Shown here: piece after piece, positions 54,714-64,000 of the stretch
Numbering within the stretch: the first letter of the stretch is position 1
How the letters are laid out: the number at the start of each line of letters is the position of its first letter
Source: Theobroma cacao
Taxonomy: Eukaryota; Streptophyta; Magnoliopsida; Malvales; Malvaceae
Length of the DNA stretch: 64,000 nt
Direction: 5' to 3'
Assembly (NCBI RefSeq): GCF_000208745.1
Contig: NC_030850.1
Coordinates: 1,901,884-1,965,883, forward strand
Made by a program: the position numbers and the translations under genes
The notes under the pieces: generated by a model
The model's input: the letters and a program-made list of their open reading frames with translations, nothing else
The model's database searches: none
What the model was told of the DNA's origin: nothing

Positions 54714-56663
54714 CTATGTAGTGGCTGTAACACTGTTAGAATAAATACTATAAACTCTAGTGAGATCTTCAGAGCTAACTGTCCATACATGACCACGTAA
54801 TGCCAGTGGAAGGATTCCATCATTATCCTCATACCTCTCTTCTACAGTAACAGCCTCTTTTCGCCTGCCTTCTTGCCAAAGACTCTTCACAAGCAAGTCT
54901 TTTGTGGCAGAATCAGGCATTAGATTTGAATTCCTCATGTCTTCAAAAACTCTCCATGCAAGTGCAGCTCTCTGACACTTGCAATAAGCTTGGATTAGCA
55001 ACTTATACATATAGGCATCTGGTTCCAAGCCACTCTGCCTAACCATCGAAAATAGTTGCTGGACAGTTTTGATATTGCCCTGTAGTGCAAAGTGATATAG
55101 CAACCCAGAAAATGTCTGAATATCTGGGCAAATACCATTTAAAATCATCTCATCAAGTACATCCAGGGCATCGGAATTTCTCTGACACTTTGTTAATGCC
55201 CTCAAGAGAGAAGAATACAAAAGCATTAGATTGAACTTTGATATGGGACCACAGAGTGTTCTATCATCATGGAAGACCTTCAAGGCAGCATCAGCATTCT
55301 TTGAAATGCCATAGAATTCAATAAGCAACCTGATGGTGCTGAAAGGCAATCTCATTCCCTCCCTCCGTACTTTGTTTATAAGTTTATTGACCAATTCAAC
55401 ATTTCCATGACGTGCCAGTAGGGTCATCATTCTTTGCACTGTGTAGATATCATGAGTGAATCCTGGCTGAGAAGCGACCCAACAGAAGAAATTCCAAGCT
55501 GTCTCAGCTGAACTGAAATTCCTAAGAACTTTGCAAACCAACCTACTAGTCCACACAAATTTAGCATCCTCTAGTACAGCTACCACTTCAGGCACCCATT
55601 CTTTTAAGGCATTTGCCAAAGCTTTTGGATCTAACCATGGTTTCAACTCAACCTTATGAACATCAACTCCTTCGTTCATATCATCATCCTCATTCTCATC
55701 CTCATCACTACTATCCTCACAAGAACCTATGCTCTTGATCCTTCCGTCAGGCAACATTTCTACAAGAAACTCATCAGTCTCATCAACACATCCCGCCTCT
55801 TTCATTCGTTCTAAATACACACGCATTGCTCGTCCAGGTAACTTCCCATCCTCTTTCATTTCCTTAAGCAAACGTTTCACCACATCAAACTGTTCTCCAC
55901 CAACAAACCCTTCAATTAAAACTGAATACTGTTTTAAAGTCCTCTTGATTCTAATTAAAGGCAACACACTAAACACTTCCATAGCTGCATCCAACTTCTC
56001 TAACCTCACAAGATGCTCTATTAAAATTGTGTAAGTCCTTGAATTTGGAATCACACCTTCATCAATCATACCCCGAAAAGCCTCCACAGCCTCCAAATTC
56101 ATACCCTTTTGAGCATAAAGCCCCATGAGAATGTTATGAGCCTCTGTCGATAGTCGATTTTCCTCACTCCGATACTCTTCCCATGTACTTAAAACTTCTT
56201 CAAGGTCCCCAACAGTAGCATACCAAAACAAAAGGTTCATAAAACTGACTTTAACATGGTTAAATTTTCCACCTTTAATGTCAACAATCAACGCTTTAAG
56301 TTCATCCTTTCGCTTGAACTTTGCAAGAACAGTTGCAAAAGCAAAAATGGTATTCTGGGAATGGTCGAAGTTTGGAACTTGCTCAAGGTTTTCAATAAGC
56401 GAAACAGCAGAGTCTGCTGAAGGAGCAGAACGAAGAGCGTTAGTGACAACGAAGGAATCAAGAAGGCGAGTTTGGAGAAGAGGATTGAGCGAGTTAGGAG
56501 AGTCGGAACGAAGAGCGAGTCGGATAGAGTCAATGAGTTTGGCTCGATGAAGGTAATGGGTGAGTTTGTTGGGGAATGGATCACGTGCAAAGGATCGAAC
56601 CTGTTGGTTCAAGAGGCTAAACAAGTTTTTACCAGGCGAGAACTGTTTAAAACACATTGCCAT
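54714..56663 (-). CDS. Pentatricopeptide repeat protein (P-class), probably mitochondrial
   Basis: A 649-aa intronless protein. Helical pairs typical of PPR run in two blocks. The first is about 140-330 (for example HNILMGLYAQKG..., YTILIEHLVRLEKLDAAMEVF). The second is about 400-610 (for example FSGLLYHFALQGNIKTVQQLF, YKLLIQAYCKCQRAALAWRVF). The blocks are separated by an acidic stretch, SCEDSSDEDENEDDDMNEG. No E, DYW or SMR domain follows, so it is P-class and expected to bind organellar RNA for stability, splicing or translation. The N-terminus (CFKQFSPGKNLFSLLNQQVRSFAR) is basic and lacks acidic residues, as mitochondrial presequences do. Two ATGs lie two codons apart and the first is used. 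I recall a related gene near At5g66631, beside DA1-related genes. Confidence 0.9.
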   Translation of the reverse strand: MAMCFKQFSPGKNLFSLLNQQVRSFARDPFPNKLTHYLHRAKLIDSIRLALRSDSPNSLNPLLQTRLLDSFVVTNALRSAPSADSAVSLIENLEQVPNFDHSQNTIFAFATVLAKFKRKDELKALIVDIKGGKFNHVKVSFMNLLFWYATVGDLEEVLSTWEEYRSEENRLSTEAHNILMGLYAQKGMNLEAVEAFRGMIDEGVIPNSRTYTILIEHLVRLEKLDAAMEVFSVLPLIRIKRTLKQYSVLIEGFVGGEQFDVVKRLLKEMKEDGKLPGRAMRVYLERMKEAGCVDETDEFLVEMLPDGRIKSIGSCEDSSDEDENEDDDMNEGVDVHKVELKPWLDPKALANALKEWVPEVVAVLEDAKFVWTSRLVCKVLRNFSSAETAWNFFCWVASQPGFTHDIYTVQRMMTLLARHGNVELVNKLINKVRREGMRLPFSTIRLLIEFYGISKNADAALKVFHDDRTLCGPISKFNLMLLYSSLLRALTKCQRNSDALDVLDEMILNGICPDIQTFSGLLYHFALQGNIKTVQQLFSMVRQSGLEPDAYMYKLLIQAYCKCQRAALAWRVFEDMRNSNLMPDSATKDLLVKSLWQEGRRKEAVTVEERYEDNDGILPLALRGHVWTVSSEDLTRVYSIYSNSVTATT

Positions 56664-57617
56664 TGTATCAAATGAGAGATTGGGGAATGATTAAAAGAGC
56701 TAGCTTTGGGTCTTGGCTTATGGCTGTAACATAAATGCAAACACTTTGTGCGCATCAAATTTTTTATCAATTTACACCGACAAAGTTTCAAGGGTTGTCG
56801 TACTTCCCGCCAACATGGAAAAAAATATGCAGGGTTCTGTTAAAACTGCGAGTTCAATGGTTTGGATCGGGCTTGAATAAAAAATGGGTTCCTTTAAATT
56901 ATGGGTTCAAGGTAGCCTCTACCCTTGTGTCATTACCTTCTCAAAAGGTTAACTTGATAGAGTGTACACCAGTTATAAATGTACTTTGCTTATTTCTTTA
57001 TAGGCGTGACATCTTCACCCACGCAACACCAACCTCCTCAAAAGTGCTTGAAGTAGAATTGAAGAATTGAATCAAGATTGAATCTGTACTGATATCACTT
57101 GTTATAAGATCACTACCCTCTCCCAAAAAAACTAACCTAATTGAATATACAACGTTCCTGTTTATAAACCTTTTAAAATTTCTTTATATTTTTAAATACA
57201 TTCTACACCATGAAGGTTCTTGATATCATTACATATCAATATTTTGTGTAATATTTTAATAAAAAAATGGTTCAATATTTCTTCATGTTTGCAAGGCAGC
57301 TAAGAAATGGCAGGAAAATCCCAGAGATGCTGGTCAGGAAAAGAAAAATAAAAGGTGCACAATGTGAAATACTATATATGTATTTGTGGTATTCTATTGC
57401 TTATGGTCACCAGTACTGAAGTACAGTGCAGTAACTAGTAACATACTACGTGAGGGAGAAAAATTACAGTAGTCGCAAATGGACATTTTCATTTTGCTTA
57501 TTCAGTTCTATCATATATTAATCTGTAAGGCTTTGGATGGTATAAGATTTAATAAGATAGGAACCCGGTTCTTGAATGATGTAAAGGGGAAGACCGGTTA
57601 TTTGTTCACTTTGAAAA
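56664..57617. other. PPR promoter and DAR1 3' region
   Basis: No gene supported. The frame at 56735-57070 on the + strand has no motif. Confidence 0.5.
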
Positions 57618-60600
57618 TCAGTAAGGAAAGCTTCCGGTCATCCGAATATGATCAAGGGTTCTTTTAAGGCCGTACTTGGTCACTGCTCGATCACCTTGCC
57701 TAAATCCCTCTCCATAAGCTGTGGATGTATCTGATTCTATCTGGTGCTTAAAAAAACCACCGAGTTTCTTCTCGAAATCAGAGCGCTTGCCTTTCTTTGA
57801 TGATGTTGATGAGGACGATGATGATGGTGAAGATGATGAAGAAGAAGATGATGATGAGGATGAAGCAACGCCACTTCCCGATGCAGCATAGATCTCGGAG
57901 TCCAACCACATGTGAGCCAGAACCTGACATATACCTTCCTCAACTTCTGGACTCAGACTGGGATAACCTGTCAAAGATCCCACTCTGTTAATAATCCCTA
58001 CCTTACCATCATAAAAATGCAAACATTGATCATGGACTAGTGGAACAAATTAACACCTTTAAGCCTAAGCCAGGCGTGCATCATCTCATGAGCTAGGATC
58101 GATCCTGTCAGCAACCTGTATCATATCAAAGGTACAAATAAGTCTGAAACTTTGGATAGAAATACCGCACAGAAAGGAAACAAAAGATAATACCTTGGAA
58201 GGCCATACAAAATGAGAATAGCTGTAACTTCACATCGACGAGTTAGCCTGTAAGGCTCAGTTATCATGTCTATGAACCGATAGCCTGCCCCAATCCTTGG
58301 CCTCCTTAAGACCTGGAAATTTGAATCAAATAATTGTGGAAATCACCAATTAAACAAGAAGGCATCTTGACAAAACTGAACTGCTGGAGTTAATATGTAA
58401 GAATCTGAAGGGAAAATCGTACTGTGGTAACAGTCTGTTCTTCTGACAAGCAGAGTCCTCTAGTTTCTGGTAAGTGATGATGCCCCTGCCAACAGTTATG
58501 ACATTATGGTAAATGAGATGATAAAGAAACAAGGCAAAGGTCATTACCTCTGATAAATAAAACTTTCAATGTTTAAGCCTCACATTCTTTTCTCCCTCCA
58601 TGGCCTCATTTAGAGCTTGCCTCTCAACCAAAAGTAGAGGAACCTGTTGTTCCACTTTCATATTTAATCCTTCATAAAATTCTTGGATTTCAAGGTAAAG
58701 AGGTTGGCATTCATGAGTATCCATTATTGCAGAATCTAGACACTCTAGACACAGCTTCCGACCATCATCCAGTGATATATATTTTGCATCCGTTGGCTGC
58801 AAGCATTGCAAGGCTTTAAGAAACTAACGATGTAATTTTTATTAAAAATCTACAAAAGGATGCAGCTCCCTTCTCTTTGTTCCCTTTCTTAAAGAAAAAG
58901 GGTTCATTCTTTCAACTCACCTCCACTCTTTCACAGCTACAACAGCGAGGAGTGCCATCACGCTCATGCGAGGGGCAGTACTTTTGCATCCAGTAGGGAT
59001 GTGCCCTGTACTCAATAAGACCAGCTGGATTTGTCGGAATCTGTAAAAAAGGAAAAAGGAAAAAGAAACAAGGTCAGCTACTCTGACAGGCAGAGAAAAA
59101 ATAACTGGATGTTCAAAAAATTAATGCTTAAAGTAAGTAAGAGATAGCCTTAACCTTGAAACACCACGGCCTTGGAAATATCATATATCATTAAAAATCT
59201 AAAAATAACACATGAACAGTGGCTTAGACATTGAGCAGCTGGCTCATACAGCAGACAACAAGCTGTCTAAGGACACTTGATCAGGAGTTCTCAGATCCAG
59301 TAGCTTTTGATGGGCTAATAGGAATATTTAATGATATATTGGATAAGGAGATCAGATAAGAAAACCTGCTTATGCAAAATAAATAAGGTTGATAAGACCC
59401 TGAGATGGGTTTAGCACTTACAAATTTCTTGCAAACATCACATTTTGGATGATGCTGCTCCTTATAGCAGGACTTATGAAAAGGGCGATTCCCAGACACT
59501 GAAAACTATCACCAGGGAAGAAACTTAAAATTAGGCCATGCCCATAAACTCAATACAATTAAAATGTACGAGAATGACTGAAGCACTATGTTTAATATCT
59601 TTGAATTAAAATATCGATAAACTAGATGAGATTTAGACCTCATAATCATTAATTGGCTGGCCACAAGCATGGCAGCGAAAACATTCTGGATGCCAAACAG
59701 CACCCATGCAACTCAGGTATCGTCCATGACCAATCTCAGCGTTGCAACCAGCACAGATTCTGCAAGCAGCATGATTATGTAAATGAAGTCAGGTTTCATA
59801 TGATACATGTGAATAAACTCAAAAAACTTCAAGAGACAATGTGTTATGATTATATATTTGCAAGTCTTGCATGCAAGTGGTAATGTTGCATAAGAAGTAC
59901 TACACTAACAATTTTTTAATCTTCATGTTAAACACAGTAAAGTCAGACCATACTTTACCCATTTTATTCCAAAAGAAAACCAGATTTTGTGACTAAAGGA
60001 AGTTCTCTAACAACTGAAATATGGGTATCAACTGCTTAGTGCTAACAGGCACAAAAAATAGTTGTGTTTGTCTGTGTTAATAGGTCTGATATCTATGCCT
60101 GCAACCAAGCCTTATGCAGGTTTTATGACTTCGCCAACATCGTATGTAAGTATATATTAGCTTCCTTCTTCTACACTAGTCAATTTGAAAACCAATACGA
60201 ATTTCATGAAGAAAGAATTAGTACGACTACATTACCTGTAACTAGCTGGGAAGAAGAATGGATAAGGTGAAAATAAGCCCCCATGACCGTAACGAGGTGG
60301 AGACTCCACACTCAAACTTTCTTGAATAGCCTTAGCAAGCTGTTCGTCTTCTTCCAATTGAACTTTAGCACGTTCTTCATCTTCTTCCTGTTGCACTTTG
60401 GCATAGTAGTCATCATCGTCCTCGACATGAGCTTTAGCATATATGTCTTCTTCCTTCTTCCCATGAGCTTCGGCATATTGGTCATCCTCCTTCTCTACAT
60501 AAGCTTTAGCATCTCGATCATCCTTGTCAGATTCCTCCTCCGGTTCAGATTCATCTTCTACCAAGTGAATGGGAAACATGAGATTTAATATAAAAATAAA

Positions 60601-61719
60601 TTTCTAACATATTAAAACCCAGGAACCAATTTGAATCTACCCCCTAATCCTGACAGAGAAACTGGTACGAGAACAATGACCCTTTGGTTTTCATTTTTTT
60701 TCTTTTTGTCCAGCCCCTAGAGAAGATGAAAAGTTCTATTTGTTTACTTCTCAAAAAAAAAAATTTTTCTATTAATTCATTATGGATATGGATATCTCAC
60801 ACATTCAAAAACTTTTCAGCAGGATATAATGGAGCCAATTCTAATATTTGTCTGCTTTGGCAATTTTCTTACAGAAACAGAATCAGTTCACTACTTAAAG
60901 ATTTTGTTTCAAATCAATTCACATTTGCACTATAAAATATTTTACCACTAGTTTAGAAACAAATTAAACTGGTTGTAAATTTTCCCAAATGGCCCCTATG
61001 ACACTCAAGAAGGAAATGACATCATCATCCCAGTTCCCCAGTTCAAAATCTTTGAATGTGTGGTTTCAACCAGAAATAACTACGCAGAATACAAATTTCC
61101 AACCATCTGAAGCAATTTGGATACTGCCAAAAGATTATTTTTCAGAAAACAAGGATTAAATATTAGAGGGTTGAAGGGGACTGCTATAGCACAATCATTT
61201 TTTCCTTTGTCAAAACCATCTGAGTCACCTTTTTACTAGTTAAGCACACTGTTAATAGGCATGACCAGTACTTCACTCATGCAACCATACCTATCACTTT
61301 CTTGCCTTTTGCATCTCCTTCTGAAAGGGAAAGTGCAATAGCACAATCAATTTCACCTTTGTCAAAACCATCTGAGTCTTCCTGCATCCAAGTTTTCCAA
61401 CAAAGACTTACAGAGTTAACACTAGAAAAACCTCATAGGAATGATGAACCAGGATCTTGCAGACAGAGGTTTGTAAAGCATGACATTACATGCATAAACA
61501 AAGTTGTAACATCTAAATTTTATCATACCATCCAACTGCATTTAAGAAAATAACAGCAGAATCAATGAGAGATAAACACAAGCAACCGGCAAAAATTTAT
61601 AAAGAGCAGAACATTACTTCTGAACGGCGAGGCTCATCCCAAGTTCTATCATCTCCATGTCTCCCATAATATCGACCTTTATTACTTGAACCTTTAAGAA
61701 TCTTGGTCAGCCAACCCAT
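57618..61719 (-). CDS. DAR1: DA1-related protein, DAR1-type (UIM-LIM-peptidase)
   Basis: 547 aa in eleven coding exons on the - strand: 61618-61719, 61291-61381, 60236-60557, 59639-59759, 59422-59505, 58921-59040, 58584-58796, 58423-58485, 58194-58312, 58057-58115, 57618-57967. All are GT-AG and phases agree. The start [12 protein letters not shown] is typical of the family. UIM1 ([12 protein letters not shown]) is near residue 43. An acidic repeat region has six 11-12 residue units beginning AKA/AEA/AKV (about 80-145), the last being UIM2 ([13 protein letters not shown]). LIM zinc domains start at R172 (ICAGC...). The C-terminal peptidase carries HEMMH at 421-425. A poly-Ser linker lies near 455-477. 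DA1 proteins are ubiquitin-activated peptidases that limit organ growth. The [15 protein letters not shown] insert and repeat region match DAR1 (At4g36860) rather than DA1. Confidence 0.93.
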
Positions 61720-61760
61720 TATGTGAAATGCTATTCGCTACCCAACCGGCAGCCTGTTGC

Positions 61761-62772
61761 CTGCACCCAAGTCATCCATTAAGGACAGCAGAAACAATTA
61801 CAAAAGGAAAAAAGGAAGCATGTTTATAACTAAAGATGGAAAGAAACCATAATTAGTAAACAAATGCTGTTTACTTTGTTTTAGATATCATTCTTGTGGA
61901 ACATGGAAAGGCACTTCCACTTTGGGAGGCATTATCTCAACTTACTGTCAAGGCCATTAATTCTATCCCTTCACAAATCTATTTTTGACGAAAATAATTT
62001 AAATAAAGAAAGAAAAACAAAAGAGAAACCGTTGAGATAGCAATACCAGCTTTGGCCAAAAGCATCAAACTGAAAGAGAAACCATAATTTAAGTTTCCGA
62101 GTAATTAAACGAACCCAAAAGCATTGAAAAATTTTCTGAATTACAACCTGGAATTCCCAATCAAGTAACTTTTCCCCATGTATCAGAATTCAATTCCCCA
62201 GAATTCACACATGTGTGGCTCTCAGTGGCCTTAATGTAACCACATCTCATATTCATATCAATATCAGGAAACTGGAAACATCCGCAACCAATATTACTGA
62301 GGGAAAACAAATCCAGCTATTCAATTACTGAATTAAAATGATATGAAACAGTTGCCACTGGAGTGAATATAAGAAAAGTTAAAAAGTATGAAAGACTAAC
62401 CAGAAAAAAAGAATGAAGAATATGCAGAAACAATAGAATCTGATGAATCCCCAGATCAGAAACAGCACCAAATTTAATGCACAGTCACCAAATTACGGGA
62501 GACAAAAGGTTATTCCAAGTTGGACCCTTAATTGCCATCAGCTAGCAAGAAAAAACAGAGCCTTTTTCTTTTATTGTGACAAAGGAAAAAGTTAGATAAC
62601 CAATTCTTAGTGAAAGATAAGATAGAGAAAAGGGAAAGCAAAGAGATGAATTAAAAAGAGAACTTGAATCCTAAGCAACAACCAGTTCTTTAAAAGGACA
62701 AAAAAAAGATGGAAAACAGTGAAAGTTGGCTTGGAAAATTGGAAATAATGTCATGTGCTGAATGATGTTTAC
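61761..62772 (-). other. 5'UTR intron of the DAR1-like gene
   Basis: On the - strand, GGAAG|GTAAAC (62773/62772) is a good donor, and TGCAG ending at 61761 is an acceptor 41 bp upstream of the ATG. The 1012-bp intron would place the first exon near 62773-62850. Not confirmed by transcripts. Confidence 0.6.
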
Positions 62773-62956
62773 CTTCCTTAAAAATCACCAAAAAGATTGG
62801 TTTTTTGAAGATTAGAGGTACCAAAACCCAGATGGGTTTGTTGAATTGTTACATTTTCTTGCCTTAGCATGTGGGTCCTTTATGTTATGCCCATTTTCCA
62901 CCACACTCCACTACACGTCAAAGACACTTCAGCTTTTCTTGTTGAAAAGATGACAA

Positions 62957-62993
62957 GGAGAGAGAGAGGAGGGGGGAGGGGGGGGGGGGGGTG
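62957..62993 (+). repeat. (GA)n passing into a long G-run
   Basis: GA repeats run into more than twenty G residues interrupted once by A. The run lies about 200 bp upstream of the predicted DAR1 leader exon, where it reads as a C-run on the gene's strand. It has quadruplex/i-motif potential and is error-prone in sequencing. Confidence 0.8.
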
Positions 62994-63803
62994 GTTTAGG
63001 ATTTCATGTCTTGATTTCTTGAGCTTCCTTTGTGGTTGTAAGTAGTGGGACTTGCAGTTACTCTGTACTTACTCTGGTTTATTGCTGTCTCTAGTTTGCC
63101 CCCCCAGTCAGTCAGTTACCCCACTCTTTGGTCATTGCCCCATAAAATGACACCATGCCAAGTGGCAAACAAAATCAGAGTGTCACCCCTATTTTTAATT
63201 TAAAAAACTCAAAATCCTTTATGGTAAATGCAATCTTTTAAGGAACAGGTGAAAAAATAGTAGTAAGATATGTATATTACAACCCCATGTCAAAAAATTG
63301 TGATCACTCTCACTAGTGTGAGAAGGACACCCTTCACTTTTTATATCCCACTCCTTTTTTCTTTCTAAATAAAGCTTAGAAGACTAAATGGTATATTATA
63401 TAAAGTAATATACTTTGAAATGATTTATTGTCCATAAAAAAGTTTTTATGATAATCAAATTATCTGTATACATAGATCTTTTTTAAAAAAAAAAAAGTTT
63501 TCAATGATTATGCTTGTGCATGCTACTTTTGTTTACTCTGTTAATTCATGTATCCACAGACCGCAGCTCTCTTTTGCATGTGTCATGAAACTAGAGACAG
63601 CTAAAATTTCATCAGTCAGGTGCTTCTTCAAATATGTCATTTCATTCAAAACTTGCTGTATTACTAATTTTTATAGGTTTATTATAAGATTAGGTGATAG
63701 TTTTCTTGCTTGGGTAGTTGGACATAGCTGTGTAGCTTTCATGTAGCTTTTATTTTATTGAGTGCAGTTAATTAGGTGCTAATTGATGAAGTGTCAAAGC
63801 AGA

Positions 63804-63879
63804 TAACTTCAATAATAAAACCTTGTTCAATTCCCAAATGGTAACTTCAATAATAAAACCTTGTTCAATTCCCAAATGG
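63804..63879. repeat. Perfect 38-bp tandem duplication
   Basis: Two identical copies (63804-63841 and 63842-63879), each starting TAACTTCAATAATAAAACC and ending CCCAAATGG, lie head to tail. Identity suggests a recent duplication or an assembly artefact. Confidence 0.9.
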
Positions 63880-64000
63880 TGTCTTTCAATCAAATTATTA
63901 TGCATTTAGGGAAAGGTACCAACCAAAAAAAAAAAAGAAAGGGTAAGATGGAAAAGAGACTGTTCCTTCAGGAATCAATGACTCAGAATGCTTATTATAT

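Larger units (their letters stand above)
62774..64000. other. DAR1 promoter and intergenic right edge
   Basis: No supported gene. The short frame at 63504-63746 on + has no motif. A G-run and a tandem duplication are listed separately. Confidence 0.5.

Noticed and set aside
1..64000. CRISPR arrays, operons, prophage or bacterial defence systems
   Set aside because: The genes have introns and TATA promoters and belong to plant families. The only regular short repeat (9270-9720) has no spacer structure typical of CRISPR.
1..64000. tRNA and rRNA genes
   Set aside because: No cloverleaf with A and B boxes and no rRNA-like stretch was recognised by eye. A tRNAscan-SE and Rfam run would settle this.

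Overview
The window is nuclear DNA from a flowering plant, most likely a rosid eudicot. Genes have GT-AG introns, the space between them is AT-rich, and there are plant transposon relics. The gene families present are plant-specific: a LysM receptor kinase group including an NFP/NFR5-type receptor, GATL, DA1-related and RMA-type RING proteins. I cannot name the species from sequence alone. One assembly gap of 421 N lies at 4900-5320.

Layout, left to right: a mitochondrial calcium uniporter (MCU, +, 1477-3827); a degraded repeat around the N gap; an inverted array of about 22-bp repeats (9270-9720) and a LINE reverse-transcriptase relic (about 10.7 kb); an ELO/HOS3-like protein lacking all the usual ELO catalytic boxes (-, 11366-12217); a MULE-type element with 9-bp target duplications (13226-13669); a membrane-anchored RING E3 ligase (+, 18500-19177); an intronless GATL glycosyltransferase (+, 25282-26346); a 12-exon PQ-loop transporter (-, 30703-34438) with an hAT element in intron 3; a CML41-like calcium sensor (+, 40214-40759); a small three-exon membrane protein with a CxCxCxC motif (+, 43268-45147); the LysM receptor cluster; a P-class PPR protein (-, 54714-56663); and a DAR1-like LIM/UIM peptidase (-, 57618-61719, with a 5'UTR exon ending at 62773).

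The functional centre is 46.1-53.2 kb. Two LYK4/LYK5-type LysM receptor-like kinases lie in tandem on the + strand, and an NFP/NFR5-type LysM receptor converges on them from the - strand with only 250 bp between stop codons. All three have Asn in place of the DFG Asp, and the NFP-type protein also lacks the activation segment. They are therefore predicted pseudokinases that sense chitin or lipo-chitooligosaccharides and need an active co-receptor (CERK1/LYK3 class) encoded elsewhere. The window also holds an MCU and a CML, so calcium handling and chitin perception are neighbours, but I see no evidence that they are co-regulated.

The gene set looks like an ancestral block that Arabidopsis keeps in pieces. 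From memory, MCU, HOS3, PQ-loop and DAR1 relatives lie in order at At4g36820-36860, LYK4/RING/MCU at At2g23770-23790, GATL2/CML41 at At3g50760-50770, and PPR/DAR/MCU around At5g66630-66650. Splice sites were read by eye and checked for phase and family agreement. No transcript data were available.
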